DNA of 64,000 nucleotides from Chlorops oryzae (taxonomy: Eukaryota > Arthropoda > Insecta > Diptera > Chloropidae), in contig CM035807.1 in assembly GCA_020466095.1 (NCBI GenBank), positions 9,892,697-9,956,696 of the forward strand. The letters are read 5' to 3'. Below, piece after piece: positions 19,724 through 30,084 of the stretch. The translations under genes were made by a program, and so were the position numbers. The notes beneath the pieces were generated by a model. That model ran no database searches. It saw only the letters and a list, made by a program, of their open reading frames with translations, and was not told the origin of the DNA. Position 1 is the first letter of the stretch; each line of letters opens with the position of its first letter.

Positions 19724-20021
19724 GTTTTCGGAAGTCGCGGATCGCGGAGTGCTTAGTCGTGTTCAGTTTAGTGTTTAGTAGGTCGTTTGTATGTGTTAAG
19801 TGGTTCGCTCTCTCGCAATTCTCAGCTGTTTTACTCGCGAAGTAAAATAGAGAAGTCGTTCGTTTTTTTAATGTCCAGCAAAAGACTGAAATTTTTTTCT
19901 ACATCGCTCACACACTCTATGTGTGTGAAAGGCCAAAAAATATTTTTGCCACCGGTGGCATTTTTGAACAGCGCTGTTAATGTCGATCGTTAAAGTACAT
20001 CGTTAGCAGCATGTTGATAAG
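19692..20021 (+). other. Exon-like module alpha, unit 1
   Basis: From the predicted start site to a splice donor at 20,022 (ATAAG|GTAAAGT). The last 11 bases are ATGTTGATAAG, so a start codon lies just before the donor. An intron-like stretch then runs to TTGACTTTAG at 20,318. The upstream part has stops in the frame of the ATG and would be leader. Confidence 0.45.
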
Positions 20022-20318
20022 GTAAAGTACTTAAAAAAACATTTTCTTTCACGTCTTTGGGTTGTATATGATTTTTTTTTATTATTGATATTTATCATTA
20101 ATCCTATTTTTTAAAAGGTCAAAGGTCTTCTCTTATTTCCATTCGTTGCTTACTTTAATTTCATTTTCGCATTTTCGTGGAAATTTTTACAAAATCCTTT
20201 TTTTTTATTATGTTTTTAAATCTTCTTCAAAGTGCAAGTCATGCTTACATACATATGTATTACTAAGCTCATTCAAATGTTTCTTTTCTCTTTTTATACG
20301 ATTTTTAATTGACTTTAG

Positions 20319-20486
20319 AAAATCGTGTTTAATGCGTTCAGTGAGTTAAGTGTGTCGGGCAAGTGCGGTTGTTTGTATGCGCTTAAGTGCTTCGCTCTCT
20401 CGCAATTCTCATCTGTCGCGAAGTAGAATAGAGAAGTCGTTCGTTTTGTGAGTTCCAAAATGCATCGTTAGCAACATGTTGATAAG
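20319..20486 (+). other. Exon-like module beta, unit 1, hit by a transposon
   Basis: Acceptor GACTTTAG at 20,311-20,318. The module ends CAACATGTTGATAAG, with a good fly start context (CAAC before ATG at 20,476). A hAT-like element begins at 20,487 exactly where the donor GTAAGG would follow; the donor survives on the far side at 21,571. Confidence 0.45.
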
Positions 20487-20614
20487 CAGAGTGAGTTAAA
20501 AAAGCCCGAAAAAAACGCAAAATAAGCGCTATAAAAAGCTCGAAAAAACAAGGAAAATAGTCCAAAAAATATGCAGTTAAAATTTATTTTTTATTCAGTG
20601 GACTTATTAAAATA

Positions 20615-21001
20615 TCGTCGGCTTAAAGTGTAAACCTGCTAACTAACAATTTCAAAACTTTACAGGGTAAATAAAAAACACTTTTGTTTCAAGACTTCAA
20701 AATAGGGAAGGAGACCCAAAATATTAATGGTTTATTTTGTTCCTATATGAAGTCTCTTCTAAATTCGATTCTGTGCACCATACAAAGTCTACTTGGAGTC
20801 ACTTGTTGGTGTTAGCTGTGAACTTTGACCACAGTTGGACTTAGCAGTTTTACTCATAACCAATTTCTCCGTATTTGGAATTTGAAATTAAAAAAGATTT
20901 TTTTGCCTGACGATGCAGTGTTCTTTTTTTCTTTCGAATGACATCGAAAATTCGGAATCGGTTAAAAGTGGACTTAGCAGGTTTACACTTTAAGCCGACG
21001 A
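20615..21001. repeat. Nested TIR element with TA flanks
   Basis: The 30-base arms from 20,613 and to 21,003 (both including TA) are perfectly complementary: TATCGTCGGCTTAAAGTGTA is the outer part. TA at 20,613-20,614 and 21,002-21,003 would be the target duplication. It lies inside the hAT-like element. Confidence 0.75.
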
Positions 21002-21242
21002 TATATGACTTTTACATTTTCAAACGAAAAATGTTGGCGCTTCTTGCTTAAAAGGTTTTTATACATTGAAAAAGATCGTTCAACGTCTGAAGAGGTAAGG
21101 GGGCAAAATTTTAAAACACACTCAAACGTAAATACGCGATCGAACGTATACGCCAGCATTGGACACAGCCCTTAAAAGAGTCATTGACAAAGGAAAACAA
21201 TAAAGCAGAAATTAAATCAGCTGAAAAAAATCAACATTCGGA

Positions 21243-21350
21243 CATGTGACAGAAATCGAATACGACAGAAAACGTTCGATTTCGCTTAGATTTGTATGAA
21301 AATTTAACCGAAATCGAACGTTTTCTGTCGTATTCGATTTCTGTCACATG
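21243..21350. repeat. Perfect 42-bp inverted repeat, hairpin-forming
   Basis: Arms 21,243-21,284 and 21,309-21,350 are exact complements over 42 bases with a 24-base loop. Pairing continues imperfectly outward to AAATCAACA and TGTTGATTT. A transcript through it would form a long hairpin RNA. Confidence 0.92.
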
Positions 21351-21869
21351 CCCGATTGTTGATTTTTTCGAAAATTAGGTAGGAAAAGGCATTTAAAATA
21401 GTACAATTAACCAAAAATATGGGAAATATGCACGAAAAATAGTTTTTGGCAAGAAAATAGCTCGCACTGCTAAAATATGCAAAAATAGTAAAAAGTAGCT
21501 CGCACTACTAAAATATGCAAAAATAGTATGACGTATGCAAAAACAAGCATTTATTCACTCTGTTGATAAGGTAAGGTATTTCAATAGACATTTTCTTTCA
21601 CGTCGTTGAGTTGAGCCACAAACAATTTAAATGGCAAAAAATTGATTTTTTCAAGATTCTTTCCCCAATTTTCACACAATTTTACTGCAATTTGTGTTTA
21701 ATTAATATTTAGTTTGATATTTTATAATAATTAATAATTATAAAGTCACAACAAACGAAAAATGTATTCCCATTAAGACGAACACAAACGCTAACATCAA
21801 ATATGCGATTGGCTCGTCTCTGATCGAACATTTCATAGCCTTTGAGCCATTCAAACCAAGCTCAAGCAC

Positions 21870-21903
21870 TCAGTCTTTTTCGGTGCGCGCTGCTGTTCGG
21901 TCG
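21870..21903 (+). promoter_or_regulatory. Inr + DPE core promoter, unit 2
   Basis: Identical to unit 1: TCAGTC at 21,870-21,875 (+1 at 21,872) and GGTCG at 21,899-21,903 (+28 to +32). Confidence 0.55.
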
Positions 21904-22200
21904 GTTTTCGGAAGTCGCGGATCGCGGAGTGTTTAGTCGTGTTCAGTTTAGTGTTTAGTAGGTCGTTTGTATGTGTTAAGTGGTTCGCTCTCTCGCAATT
22001 CTCAGCTGTTTTACTCGCGAAGTAAAATAGAGAAGTCGTTCGTTTTTTTAATGTCCAGCAAAAGACTGAAATTTTTTTCTACATCGCTCACACACTCTAT
22101 GTGTGTGAAAGGCCAAAAAATATTTTTGCCACCGGTGGCATTTTTGAACAGCGCTGTTAATGTCGATCGTTAAAGTGCATCGTTGCAGCATGTTGATAAG
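21872..22200 (+). other. Exon-like module alpha, unit 2
   Basis: As in unit 1; ATG at 22,190-22,192 and donor ATAAG|GTAAAGT with GT at 22,201. The three bases TAG of unit 1 (GTTAGCAGC) are reduced to GTTGCAGC here, one of the few differences near the junction. Confidence 0.45.
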
Positions 22201-22496
22201 GTAAAGTACTTAAAAAAACATTTTCTTTCACGTCGTTGAGTTGTATATGATTATTTTTATTATTGATATTTATCATTAATCCTATTTTTTAAAAGGTCAA
22301 AGGTCTTCTCTTATTTCCATTCGTTGCTTACTTTAATTTCATTTTCGCATTTTCGTGGAAATTTTTACAAAATCCTTTTTTTTTATTATGTTTTTAAATC
22401 TTCTTCAAAGTGCAAGTCATGCTTACATACATATGTATTTCTAAGCTCATTTAAATGTTTCTTTTCTCTTTTTATACGATTTTTAATTGACTTTAG

Positions 22497-22664
22497 AAAA
22501 TCGTGTTTAATGCGTTCAGTGAGTTAAGTGTGTCGGGCAAGTGCGGTTGTTTGTATGCGCTTAAGTGCTTCGCTCTCTCGCAATTCTCATCTGTCGCGAA
22601 GTAGAATAGAGAAGTCGTTCGTTTTGTGAGTTCCAAAATGCATCGTTAGCAACATGTTGATAAG
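22497..22664 (+). other. Exon-like module beta, unit 2, intact
   Basis: Acceptor CTTTAG ends at 22,496. ATG is at 22,654-22,656 in CAACATGTTGATAAG, with donor GTAAGG at 22,665. This is the uninterrupted form of the module broken by the hAT-like element in unit 1. No partner coding exon was found downstream. Confidence 0.45.
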
Positions 22665-22707
22665 GTAAGGTATTTCAATAGACATTTTCTTTCACGTCGT
22701 TGAGTTG

Positions 22708-25700
22708 TACCTATATGTTTTTTTATTTTTATTGATATTTATCATTAATCCAATTTTTAAAGGTCTAAGGTCTTCTCCTTTTTTCATTCGTTGCTTACTT
22801 TAATTTCATTTTCGCATTTTCGTCGAAAGTTTTACAAAATCCTTTAACTGCTCGTCAAATTTTTTTTGAGTTATTTCTTTTTCAAAGTGCAAGTCATGCT
22901 TACATATGCATTTCTAAGCTCATTTAAAGGAGTCGCGATAGATATACCAAACATAGAAAATCGCGATTTCGAGGAAAAGCTATGAGTGCAATCGACTAAG
23001 CCGATGTAAACTTCTTTACTTTTTTTTTAGAATTTTTAAATTCATATGAAAGGCTATTATTTATAGGCATGCAAAAAATTTTTTTTTATCAAAATCGGTT
23101 GAGAACCAAGCGACTCATGGTGTAACCAGCGAATGAACTCGTTTTATTTATATTTATACAAAACTCCTGAAGGTGTGCCTGCAAAGATAGACTTGAAAAA
23201 CTAAGTGGATGCCATTTTCGTAATCAGCGACCCGGAATTAGTTCAATAAATGTGTTTTAGAAAAGGATAAAAAACTTCAATTTAGAAAAAAAGTTTTATT
23301 GACCATTTCGGCGACTTCTTAATAAGAACACCACTATTCAAAGATCCCTAGAAATTTTATAATACATAAAAGAGTTTGCTTCCTAGACGTCTATTTGTGT
23401 TCCTTCTTACCATTTTATCTCCTTATTAAACTATAAAAGAGCACAACAACAACAAAACCATCATAAATAGGTTCCAAGTAGTTGGAGGTCAAAAATTGCT
23501 ATCGAGACTGTTCAAAGTTCAACATAAGCAGCCAAACCCTTTTAATTTTCCTTTTACCTTTACCATGTCCTTACGTGCAATTGTTAGTGTTACCTCCTTC
23601 CAATTCGCTATTAGTTCGATACGATTTAGTGACTATTTGTCTGGCATGCTTCAAACGATTGACTGAAAGCGAATGCAAAAGTCAAAGCCAACATGAAATG
23701 CGAATTATTCCAATTTTTACTGTCACTTGACCTTTGCTATAACTTGCCAACAGCAATGAGAATAACGAAACGTCAATAAAAACAGGGCAAGAAAAAAACG
23801 CCAAAAAAAATTCAAAAAAAAAAATTATCAAAGAATAGAAGACGAAAAGGGAAAAAGTTAAGTAATCTAACCGGCTCAGACATATACAAACAAACCCGTA
23901 TGCATGTTTGTATAATTTTTTAAGGACACTTCCTTCGATAGCCGATGGATCGCTAGAAAATCGAGCGTGCAAAAGACTATAAAATTCCATGGCATTTCGG
24001 AAATTTATAACTTAATTTGGATGAAGGCTATTAAGATTTTCAGGTGTTCCCCTTAATTAGATGAGTCTATTCGCGACACCAATAAGTTTTAGGAAGGTAC
24101 CTATCTGAGTAAAAAAAAAAAAATTTGAGACATTCAAGACGATAGAATAAGTGAAATTTCAATTGTAATTGGAAATGAAAGTACTTCAAAGATACTTTTA
24201 ATAAGTACCATCAAGAACTTGGGCTGTTAAAAACTTAAGATGGACGAGAGTCGTGGGAAAGCCATTTAAGGACAGTTCTCCTATTCTGTTTTGCAGATGG
24301 TTTCTTTCACGAAGCTTTTTTGATTGCCTTAAAAGAATTTCGTATCTAAAAAACAGGGCCTTTGAACTAATTTGTGACTTTTGGAATTGGTCCTGAAGAA
24401 TGTGGAGCATGCCTACTTCGGTGAATTCCAAACATTACATCATGGCATACATTTTTCGCTCACAATTTTTATTTTTATTTATTTATTTATTTATTTATTT
24501 TTTTTTTTGTATATGATTTTATTGCAAACAATCAATTATTATTTATATTACCCCGATGATTTAATGCCTAACCTTAAGAAATTTCGGAAGATTAATGACG
24601 CTGCCATCGGATTGAGTACTCTTTTATTGATTTCCGTTCTCATCCATTTTGTTGTGCATTAGTGCTTTTATTTCATAACACAATGCGGCAGTGCCGGATA
24701 ACATCTTCCCCCTCGCTCTCACTCTCTTTATCTACTGCTCCCTCTCGCTCTCTCTCTCTCTTTTCTGTCTCTTGCACCGATGAAGTCCTAAATCATTGCC
24801 TTACAATTTTACCATATCACGGCATATGGAAACACACCCATCATCGGAGCCCTCGAACAGTTTATCAAGCCGAATGCGAACGAACGAGCGAGAGTCTTTA
24901 GATGTCTTCGTTAGGCTGCCGCTTGCTTTGCTATTTGATTGCCTCATGGTGATATCATCAAGGTCGAATTTTACGAGTACAAGCGTATGGAATAAGGCAG
25001 AAAGAGCCTTCGCACTGCCTGACACTGTACCACCTCCTTCCTGGGCTCGCCATCTCACTAGTTATACTACTAGTAAGCACTAACATTATTGCTGACATCG
25101 TTTTCAACGCCATCGTCGTCATCATCGACCAGCAAAATAATGACGACGTGAAAATCTACGACGACGACGACGACGACGACGACAAGCAAAGGACTCCATT
25201 GAATGCCCATGAATATGGTAACGCGATGATTATCGGCATAATAATGGCTCTAATGATAATGATGATGATTATGATGATACAGCTATGAAGAGATCCAATG
25301 GAAACGATTGCGGTCGCTGTAATGCCAGCTGTTCCAAATGAATTGTACCTCATGCGGTTCTACAAGAGCTGCCGCTAATAGCATTTCTTCTACTTTCTCC
25401 TACGTCTGAAATGATTCTTCCTTTTCAATAGCATTGAGTTGAAAACTCTCGACAGTTTGCTACTTCTCATAGTATTTCTCCATGTCATCATAGTCGACAG
25501 GCGGCGACTCTTTTTTTTCAGTTTTTTTTTTTTTTTTTTTATAAATGATTTTGGTTCTTCTCGGTACTGTGGTTCCGCGTCTTTTCTCTTGCTTGGCCCA
25601 CAGTGCTCATGTCATCTCTTTCTCTCTCCGTCTCTTCCAATATGCACAGCTGTTTTAAGGTTTTTATTATTGCATGGCGCCAAATTTATTTATCGACGTT

Positions 25701-26420
25701 CGAGAGTCGTGGTTGAAAATTTGAAAGGTCACTGCATTTTTATTGTTCCTTCCTTGGTTTTGATGGTACGGTTGGAGCTGTTATTACTAGATCTGATAAG
25801 GAATAATTTTGTGGGTAGGTATTGCTAAATGTATAGATGTTTATTTTATTAAATGAAAGCAACCTGAAGAAGGTCAAAAGGAGACTTAATTGTCAAGTTG
25901 AAGTTTTGCTTTTCTTCGATTTTTACAGTTTCATGAATATTTTGCGTTTTTGATCTTTTTTGGAAAAATGAGTGGCGCAAAAAAAAAAACTCGAATAATT
26001 GAAGATGTGAGGTAAGATTTTTGGCTTAATTTTTGAACAAAACAGAAATGAAGGATCAACTGGGGCTCCTATGTGTTTTTTTTATTTTTTTTTTGCAGTA
26101 ATGAAAATCTTTTGGAAGTCATTATTTTCGCATATTTTTCTCCTGAAAAAAATCCTTCCTTTGAAAATTTTCCAAAGCAAATGTCGGGTAAAAACTAGCA
26201 TATTTATAATTTTGAGTAAGAGATTCCCTCCAACTGTCCTATCTTTAGGACACAAATTTTTGCTTTTTTTCCGCACAATTTTTTATACGTTTTTGGGGCT
26301 TTTGAAAAGATCAGAGCTTAAAAGGAACTGAGTTATTTCACATTAAAAGAAATCTTAATTTGTTATGGGGCATTTGCACATTTGATCGTTTCCATACAAA
26401 ATATTGTGTACAAAATTAAA
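22708..26420. other. No gene recognised; scattered simple repeats
   Basis: Contains (ATTT)n near 24,471-24,500, a CT-rich stretch near 24,710-24,770, (GAC)n at about 25,158-25,183 and (ATG)-rich DNA near 25,250. The ORFs at 24,796-25,083 and 25,439-25,828 have no recognisable features. The stretch 24,690-25,350 is richer in GC than its surroundings and might include an untranslated exon. Confidence 0.4.
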
Positions 26421-26895
26421 TCACTCTCTCTCCCGCCTCTCCTGTTCTTTCTCTCTCTCCTGTTCTCTCTCTCTTCCCCCCTCTCTCTGTCTCTCCTGTT
26501 CTCTCTCTCTCGCTCCTGTTCTCTCTCTCCTGTTCTCTCTCTCTCTCTTGTTCTCTCTCTCTCCTGTTCTCTCTCTCTCCTGTTCTCTCTCTCTCTCCTG
26601 TTCTCTCTCTCTCTTCCCCCCTCTCTCTGTCTCTCTCTTTTTTTTCTCGCTCTCTCCCTCTCTCGTTCTCTCTCTCTCTCTCACTCACTCTCTCTCTCTT
26701 CTCTCTCTCTCTCACTCTATCTTTCTCTCTCTCTCTTTTTCTCTCTATCTCTCTCTTTCTCTCACTCTTTCTCTATCTCTCTCTCTCTCGCTCTCTCTCT
26801 CTTTTTCTTCTCGCTCTCTCTCTCTCTCTCGTTCTCTCTCTCACACTCTCTCTCTATCTCTATCTCTATCTCTCAATCACACTCTCTCTCAAAGG
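26421..26895 (+). repeat. 475-bp polypyrimidine tract
   Basis: Almost every base is C or T on the plus strand, mostly (CT)n broken by a recurring CTCTCTCTCCTGTTCTCTC unit in the first 200 bases. The strand bias yields long open frames on both strands that are artefacts. Confidence 0.95.
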
Positions 26896-28704
26896 ATCAA
26901 AAAGTGAGGTAAAAATAAATTTAAAACTTTTTTGAGGTGGTCAAACAATTTCGGGTTAATTAGGTAAAAGTTCATTTAAGACTACGAAAAATCCTTACCT
27001 TTCAAGATGAGAAGATTTGATGAAAAAGTTGAGCATGGTAAGAGAAAGTAGGTTAATGGGAAAAGTATTAATTTTATTCTTCCGCTCGCGATTTAAAATT
27101 ATTTTAAATGTTTTAAACATTTAAGCTTAAAGCCTTTGTCCTTTAAGGTCTTACTCTTGATGAAAATGAAAAATAAATTTCCATTTTCTTCTGAATTCGA
27201 AATTATGTACCATTAAATTTCCATAAGAGTCCTTAAATAAAAAACCAATCATTATTCATTTCTGTTCTTTTTCCCCCGCGTTCCTTTCAATCTCAATTGT
27301 GCTCTTAATTCGGAATATTTAAATTCGTTTTTAATTTGTATTGCAATTGGTGTAATTCCTTCTCGTTTACGGCTTGGTAATTATCTCTTCCACTAATTAA
27401 GCTTAAAGTCAGTTTTCAGAGGGTTATTTACATGTTTACTGCAGCGTATGCGTTGGCGAGATAAAAAAAAAATTACCACCAATTATGGTAACTGGCTTCA
27501 ATGAAGCGCTTGAAATTGATGCATTCGATTAAAATTTGCATTGTTTGCCATTGTCACCGATAAGCTATCGAAATACACCAGTGTGTGCAGCACAAAAAAA
27601 AACAAAACAACAAAAACGAAAAAAAAAGAACAGTCAGTAATGTCGCAATCTCTATTACGCTTGAAAAATTTATGCAATCCCCAGGAACGTAGAATATTTA
27701 TGGCAATTCCACGCAAGAGCGCTTCATTCAATCCAGCGAATCCGAATTTAGACCAACAAAATTGAACGGAGTGAATGTGTCCGAACGGATTAAATATTTT
27801 CTGTTTCGATGTTTGTTTTCCTTATTCCCCTTTAGTTTGAATTTTCCTTATTTTTTGAATATTATTAAAGGGAAACGAGTGGCAGAAGCTTCAAAAAGTT
27901 ACTTTCAACTTTCTCACAGTCATGAGTTTTCCTGAATATTTTATGCTCCTTTTTTCGTTCAAGTAGTAAGTGCGTCCAGCTGCACATTTCTTTAAGCAGT
28001 GGCTTCCAACCTTTAATAGAAGTGAAGATAGGAGATTAAGCGACCGATTGGTCGCATATAGTAATAAGGACAATAGGAGTATACTATAAATTCTCTGGCT
28101 AGTTATTTAGTTAGTTTATATTGAATACTTTGTTAATTTATCTCCCTATTTAGATAATTATAATCTTTTTTTTTTTGGTTGATATTTTTCAATTTGTAAG
28201 CAAACCATGTTATATAAAACAACTCATCCAGACAAAAAATTTTGTTAAAAACTTGGCTAATTATGATTTAAATCTTTGCCCGTAAATTGGCGTGATTTCT
28301 TTTATTTAAAACCCCCTTAAAAAACATGCTGATCAGTCTATATTTTGGGAGCCACTGTCATAGAAAACAAAAAAGTATAAAGTTTTTTAGGAAAATAGGA
28401 AAGAAAACTTTTCCATTGCACTAGAGTTTTCCATTATGGAGTCGAAAAGGGGATTTCTATTGTGGTCACACAAAATTAACTATGACTATGAAAATAACAT
28501 CGTCCAAAATGACCGACCAAGACTACCTTTGAGTAACTCATGCCGTTCTGGAAATCAACTTGACGCTTACTGAAATATTTCTTATTATTTGTTGGGATAG
28601 TAGAAAGTTAAATCATTACCCCCTGAACATACTTTTAAGGCCCACAGAGCGCCAGAATTCATATATAGTCAAATCAGCTTCAACTTTTTGTGCTCACTAA
28701 GAGT
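26896..28704. other. No gene recognised
   Basis: AT-rich DNA with no exon, motif or repeat family that I could identify. Confidence 0.4.
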
Positions 28705-28921
28705 AGTGTAAGGTAAGGCTAACGTAAGCTAAGGGTGACACACTTAGACCTCACATTGGCCCGTTGTGATACTACGAATAATGTGGGAAAAAAATAACAG
28801 AAGCAGAAAAACAAAAAAAAAAAAAAACATGCACGACCTCAGCTGGGAGTTGAACCCAGAGTCTCTTGCATCCAAAGTTGAAATCTTAACCTACTATGCC
28901 ACGGAGGACGTCTGGTGCTCG
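28705..28921 (-). repeat. tRNA-derived SINE, family B, copy 1
   Basis: Minus strand: tRNA-like head with TAGTAGGTTAAG in A-box position and GGTTCAACTCC as B box (near 28,853-28,863), then AGCTGAGGTCGTGC, a T-rich segment and the tail phrase GTGAGGTCTAAGTGTGTCAC. It aligns with the copies at 47.1, 52.3 and 59.2 kb. Confidence 0.8.
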
Positions 28922-29803
28922 TACTTTCTGAAACTTTAAATGAATGACCGATGATCTTTTGTGCCGAAAAGGCCCAGTGTGCCCTAAAAGGTAAAGGCTT
29001 AAGTTAAGGCGTTTCGGGGAATTAATATTGGACGGACGATTTAAAATTTTCGGTTTCTAACCATTTGTCGTTTAGGCCGTCAAGGCTACTGTGAATAAAT
29101 ATTTATGTACCATAAATATATGCCCAAATTGACTCCATCACGAATTTCGCTCAAGAATATATTTACTCTGAACAAAATAGGTCAATCCCTTCAACGATCT
29201 TAGTTCTGGATTGAGAGGAGTTGAATCTTTAACCACAATGGGTCGTCGAAAGTCGTCCCCTCTATTCTCAATTGGTAGCACTCACACAATCTGTAAAAAT
29301 CTCAACATTTCTTTCCCACTTCAAATTACGTCACAAAATATTGATTTTTCATCAAGCTCGATGCCATTAAAAAAGTTTTTTTCCAAATAAAAGCGCCTTC
29401 AGTTTTTCATTACTCAATCAAAATAGAAATCACAATATGGCAAGCAAAAACAATGACGTCGTCACATGGTCGTTTGCCATTTTGTGGCGATAGTAAAATA
29501 CAAAATGACGTCATTGTGAACACTGATTCGAGCACTATCAAATTGTGCGTCAATATTTACAAATTTGCCAATTACAATTTGATACATCAAGCGTGAAATG
29601 GATGTTTCACATGTTGTACGAGAGATTAAATCAGATGAATTTCTTCTTGCAATCATTATCGATCGGTTTGTGAACGAATTGTTAACGAAATGAAAAGAAG
29701 AACTCCTTTTTTGGGATAGTCTACAAGAAGGAGACGACTGTGCAGTTGCAATGCAATGCAATCGTTGTTCTTTTCATTTGATTGATTTACTTAATTTTGT
29801 TAC
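28922..29803. other. No gene recognised; one CRE palindrome
   Basis: TGACGTCA at 29,506-29,513, with a near-copy TGACGTCG at about 29,454. Nothing else identifiable. Confidence 0.4.
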
Positions 29804-29814
29804 TGTAGAACTGT

Positions 29815-30073
29815 GTGGCTCTAGGATAGCGTAGGAGATGCGTGCGCTATGCTCTTGATCCCAGTGTTCAAGATTCGAATCCCTGCACAGGCCAAACGGA
29901 GTGTTTTAATGTTCCGAACCTGGCAGTGGTTTTTCAAAAAGTCGCATGTTAAGCACACATGCACTCACACAAACACAAGAGAAAACCCCCTCGTGGCATC
30001 ACAACGAGCCGGTATTCGGCCTAAGTGGCAGCCACTTCATACATACATTCATGCATACATACATACATACATT
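29815..30073 (+). repeat. tRNA-derived SINE, family A, copy 2
   Basis: Same family as 15,645, with A box TAGCGTAGGAG and B-box region GATTCGAATCCC carrying a small insertion. The body ends GGCCTAAGTGGCAGCCACTT and a (CATA)n tail. An exact 11-bp duplication TGTAGAACTGT flanks it (29,804-29,814 and 30,074-30,084). Confidence 0.92.
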
Positions 30074-30084
30074 TGTAGAACTGT

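Larger units (their letters stand above)
20487..21562. mobile_element. hAT-like non-autonomous element, 1,076 bp
   Basis: Ends CAGAGTGA and TCACTCTG, with an exact 8-bp duplication TTGATAAG at 20,479-20,486 and 21,563-21,570. Inside are a 387-bp palindromic element (20,615-21,001) and a perfect 42-bp hairpin (21,243-21,350). No transposase ORF. It is absent from unit 2, so it inserted after the duplication or unit 2 derives from an empty copy. Confidence 0.88.
19447..21615 (+). repeat. 1.09-kb tandem duplication, unit 1 (interrupted)
   Basis: Matches unit 2 (21,616-22,707) nearly base for base from CCACAAACAATTTAAATGGC onward. Removing the hAT-like insertion (20,487-21,562) and its 8-bp duplication leaves about 1,085 bp. 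The high identity means a recent duplication. Each unit also shows an older internal repetition: two exon-like modules that share CTCTCTCGCAATTCTCA and ATGTTGATAAG words, and their following introns. Confidence 0.9.
21616..22707 (+). repeat. 1.09-kb tandem duplication, unit 2 (intact)
   Basis: Second copy of the unit at 19,447. It differs near 21,700-21,750 by a short AT-rich replacement and elsewhere by few bases. A further partial repeat of the intron-like segment continues to about 22,925. Confidence 0.9.

Noticed and set aside
19787..22173. Identical 68-codon ORFs in the duplicated units
   Set aside because: They start at TTG, have no domain, and lie in the leader-like part of the exon modules; identity reflects the DNA duplication.
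25439..25828. 129-codon plus-strand ORF
   Set aside because: Low-complexity Leu/Phe-rich frame containing a long T run; no splice or domain support.
26382..26912. Ser/Leu-rich and Arg/Glu-rich ORFs on both strands
   Set aside because: Pure products of the CT/GA repeat.
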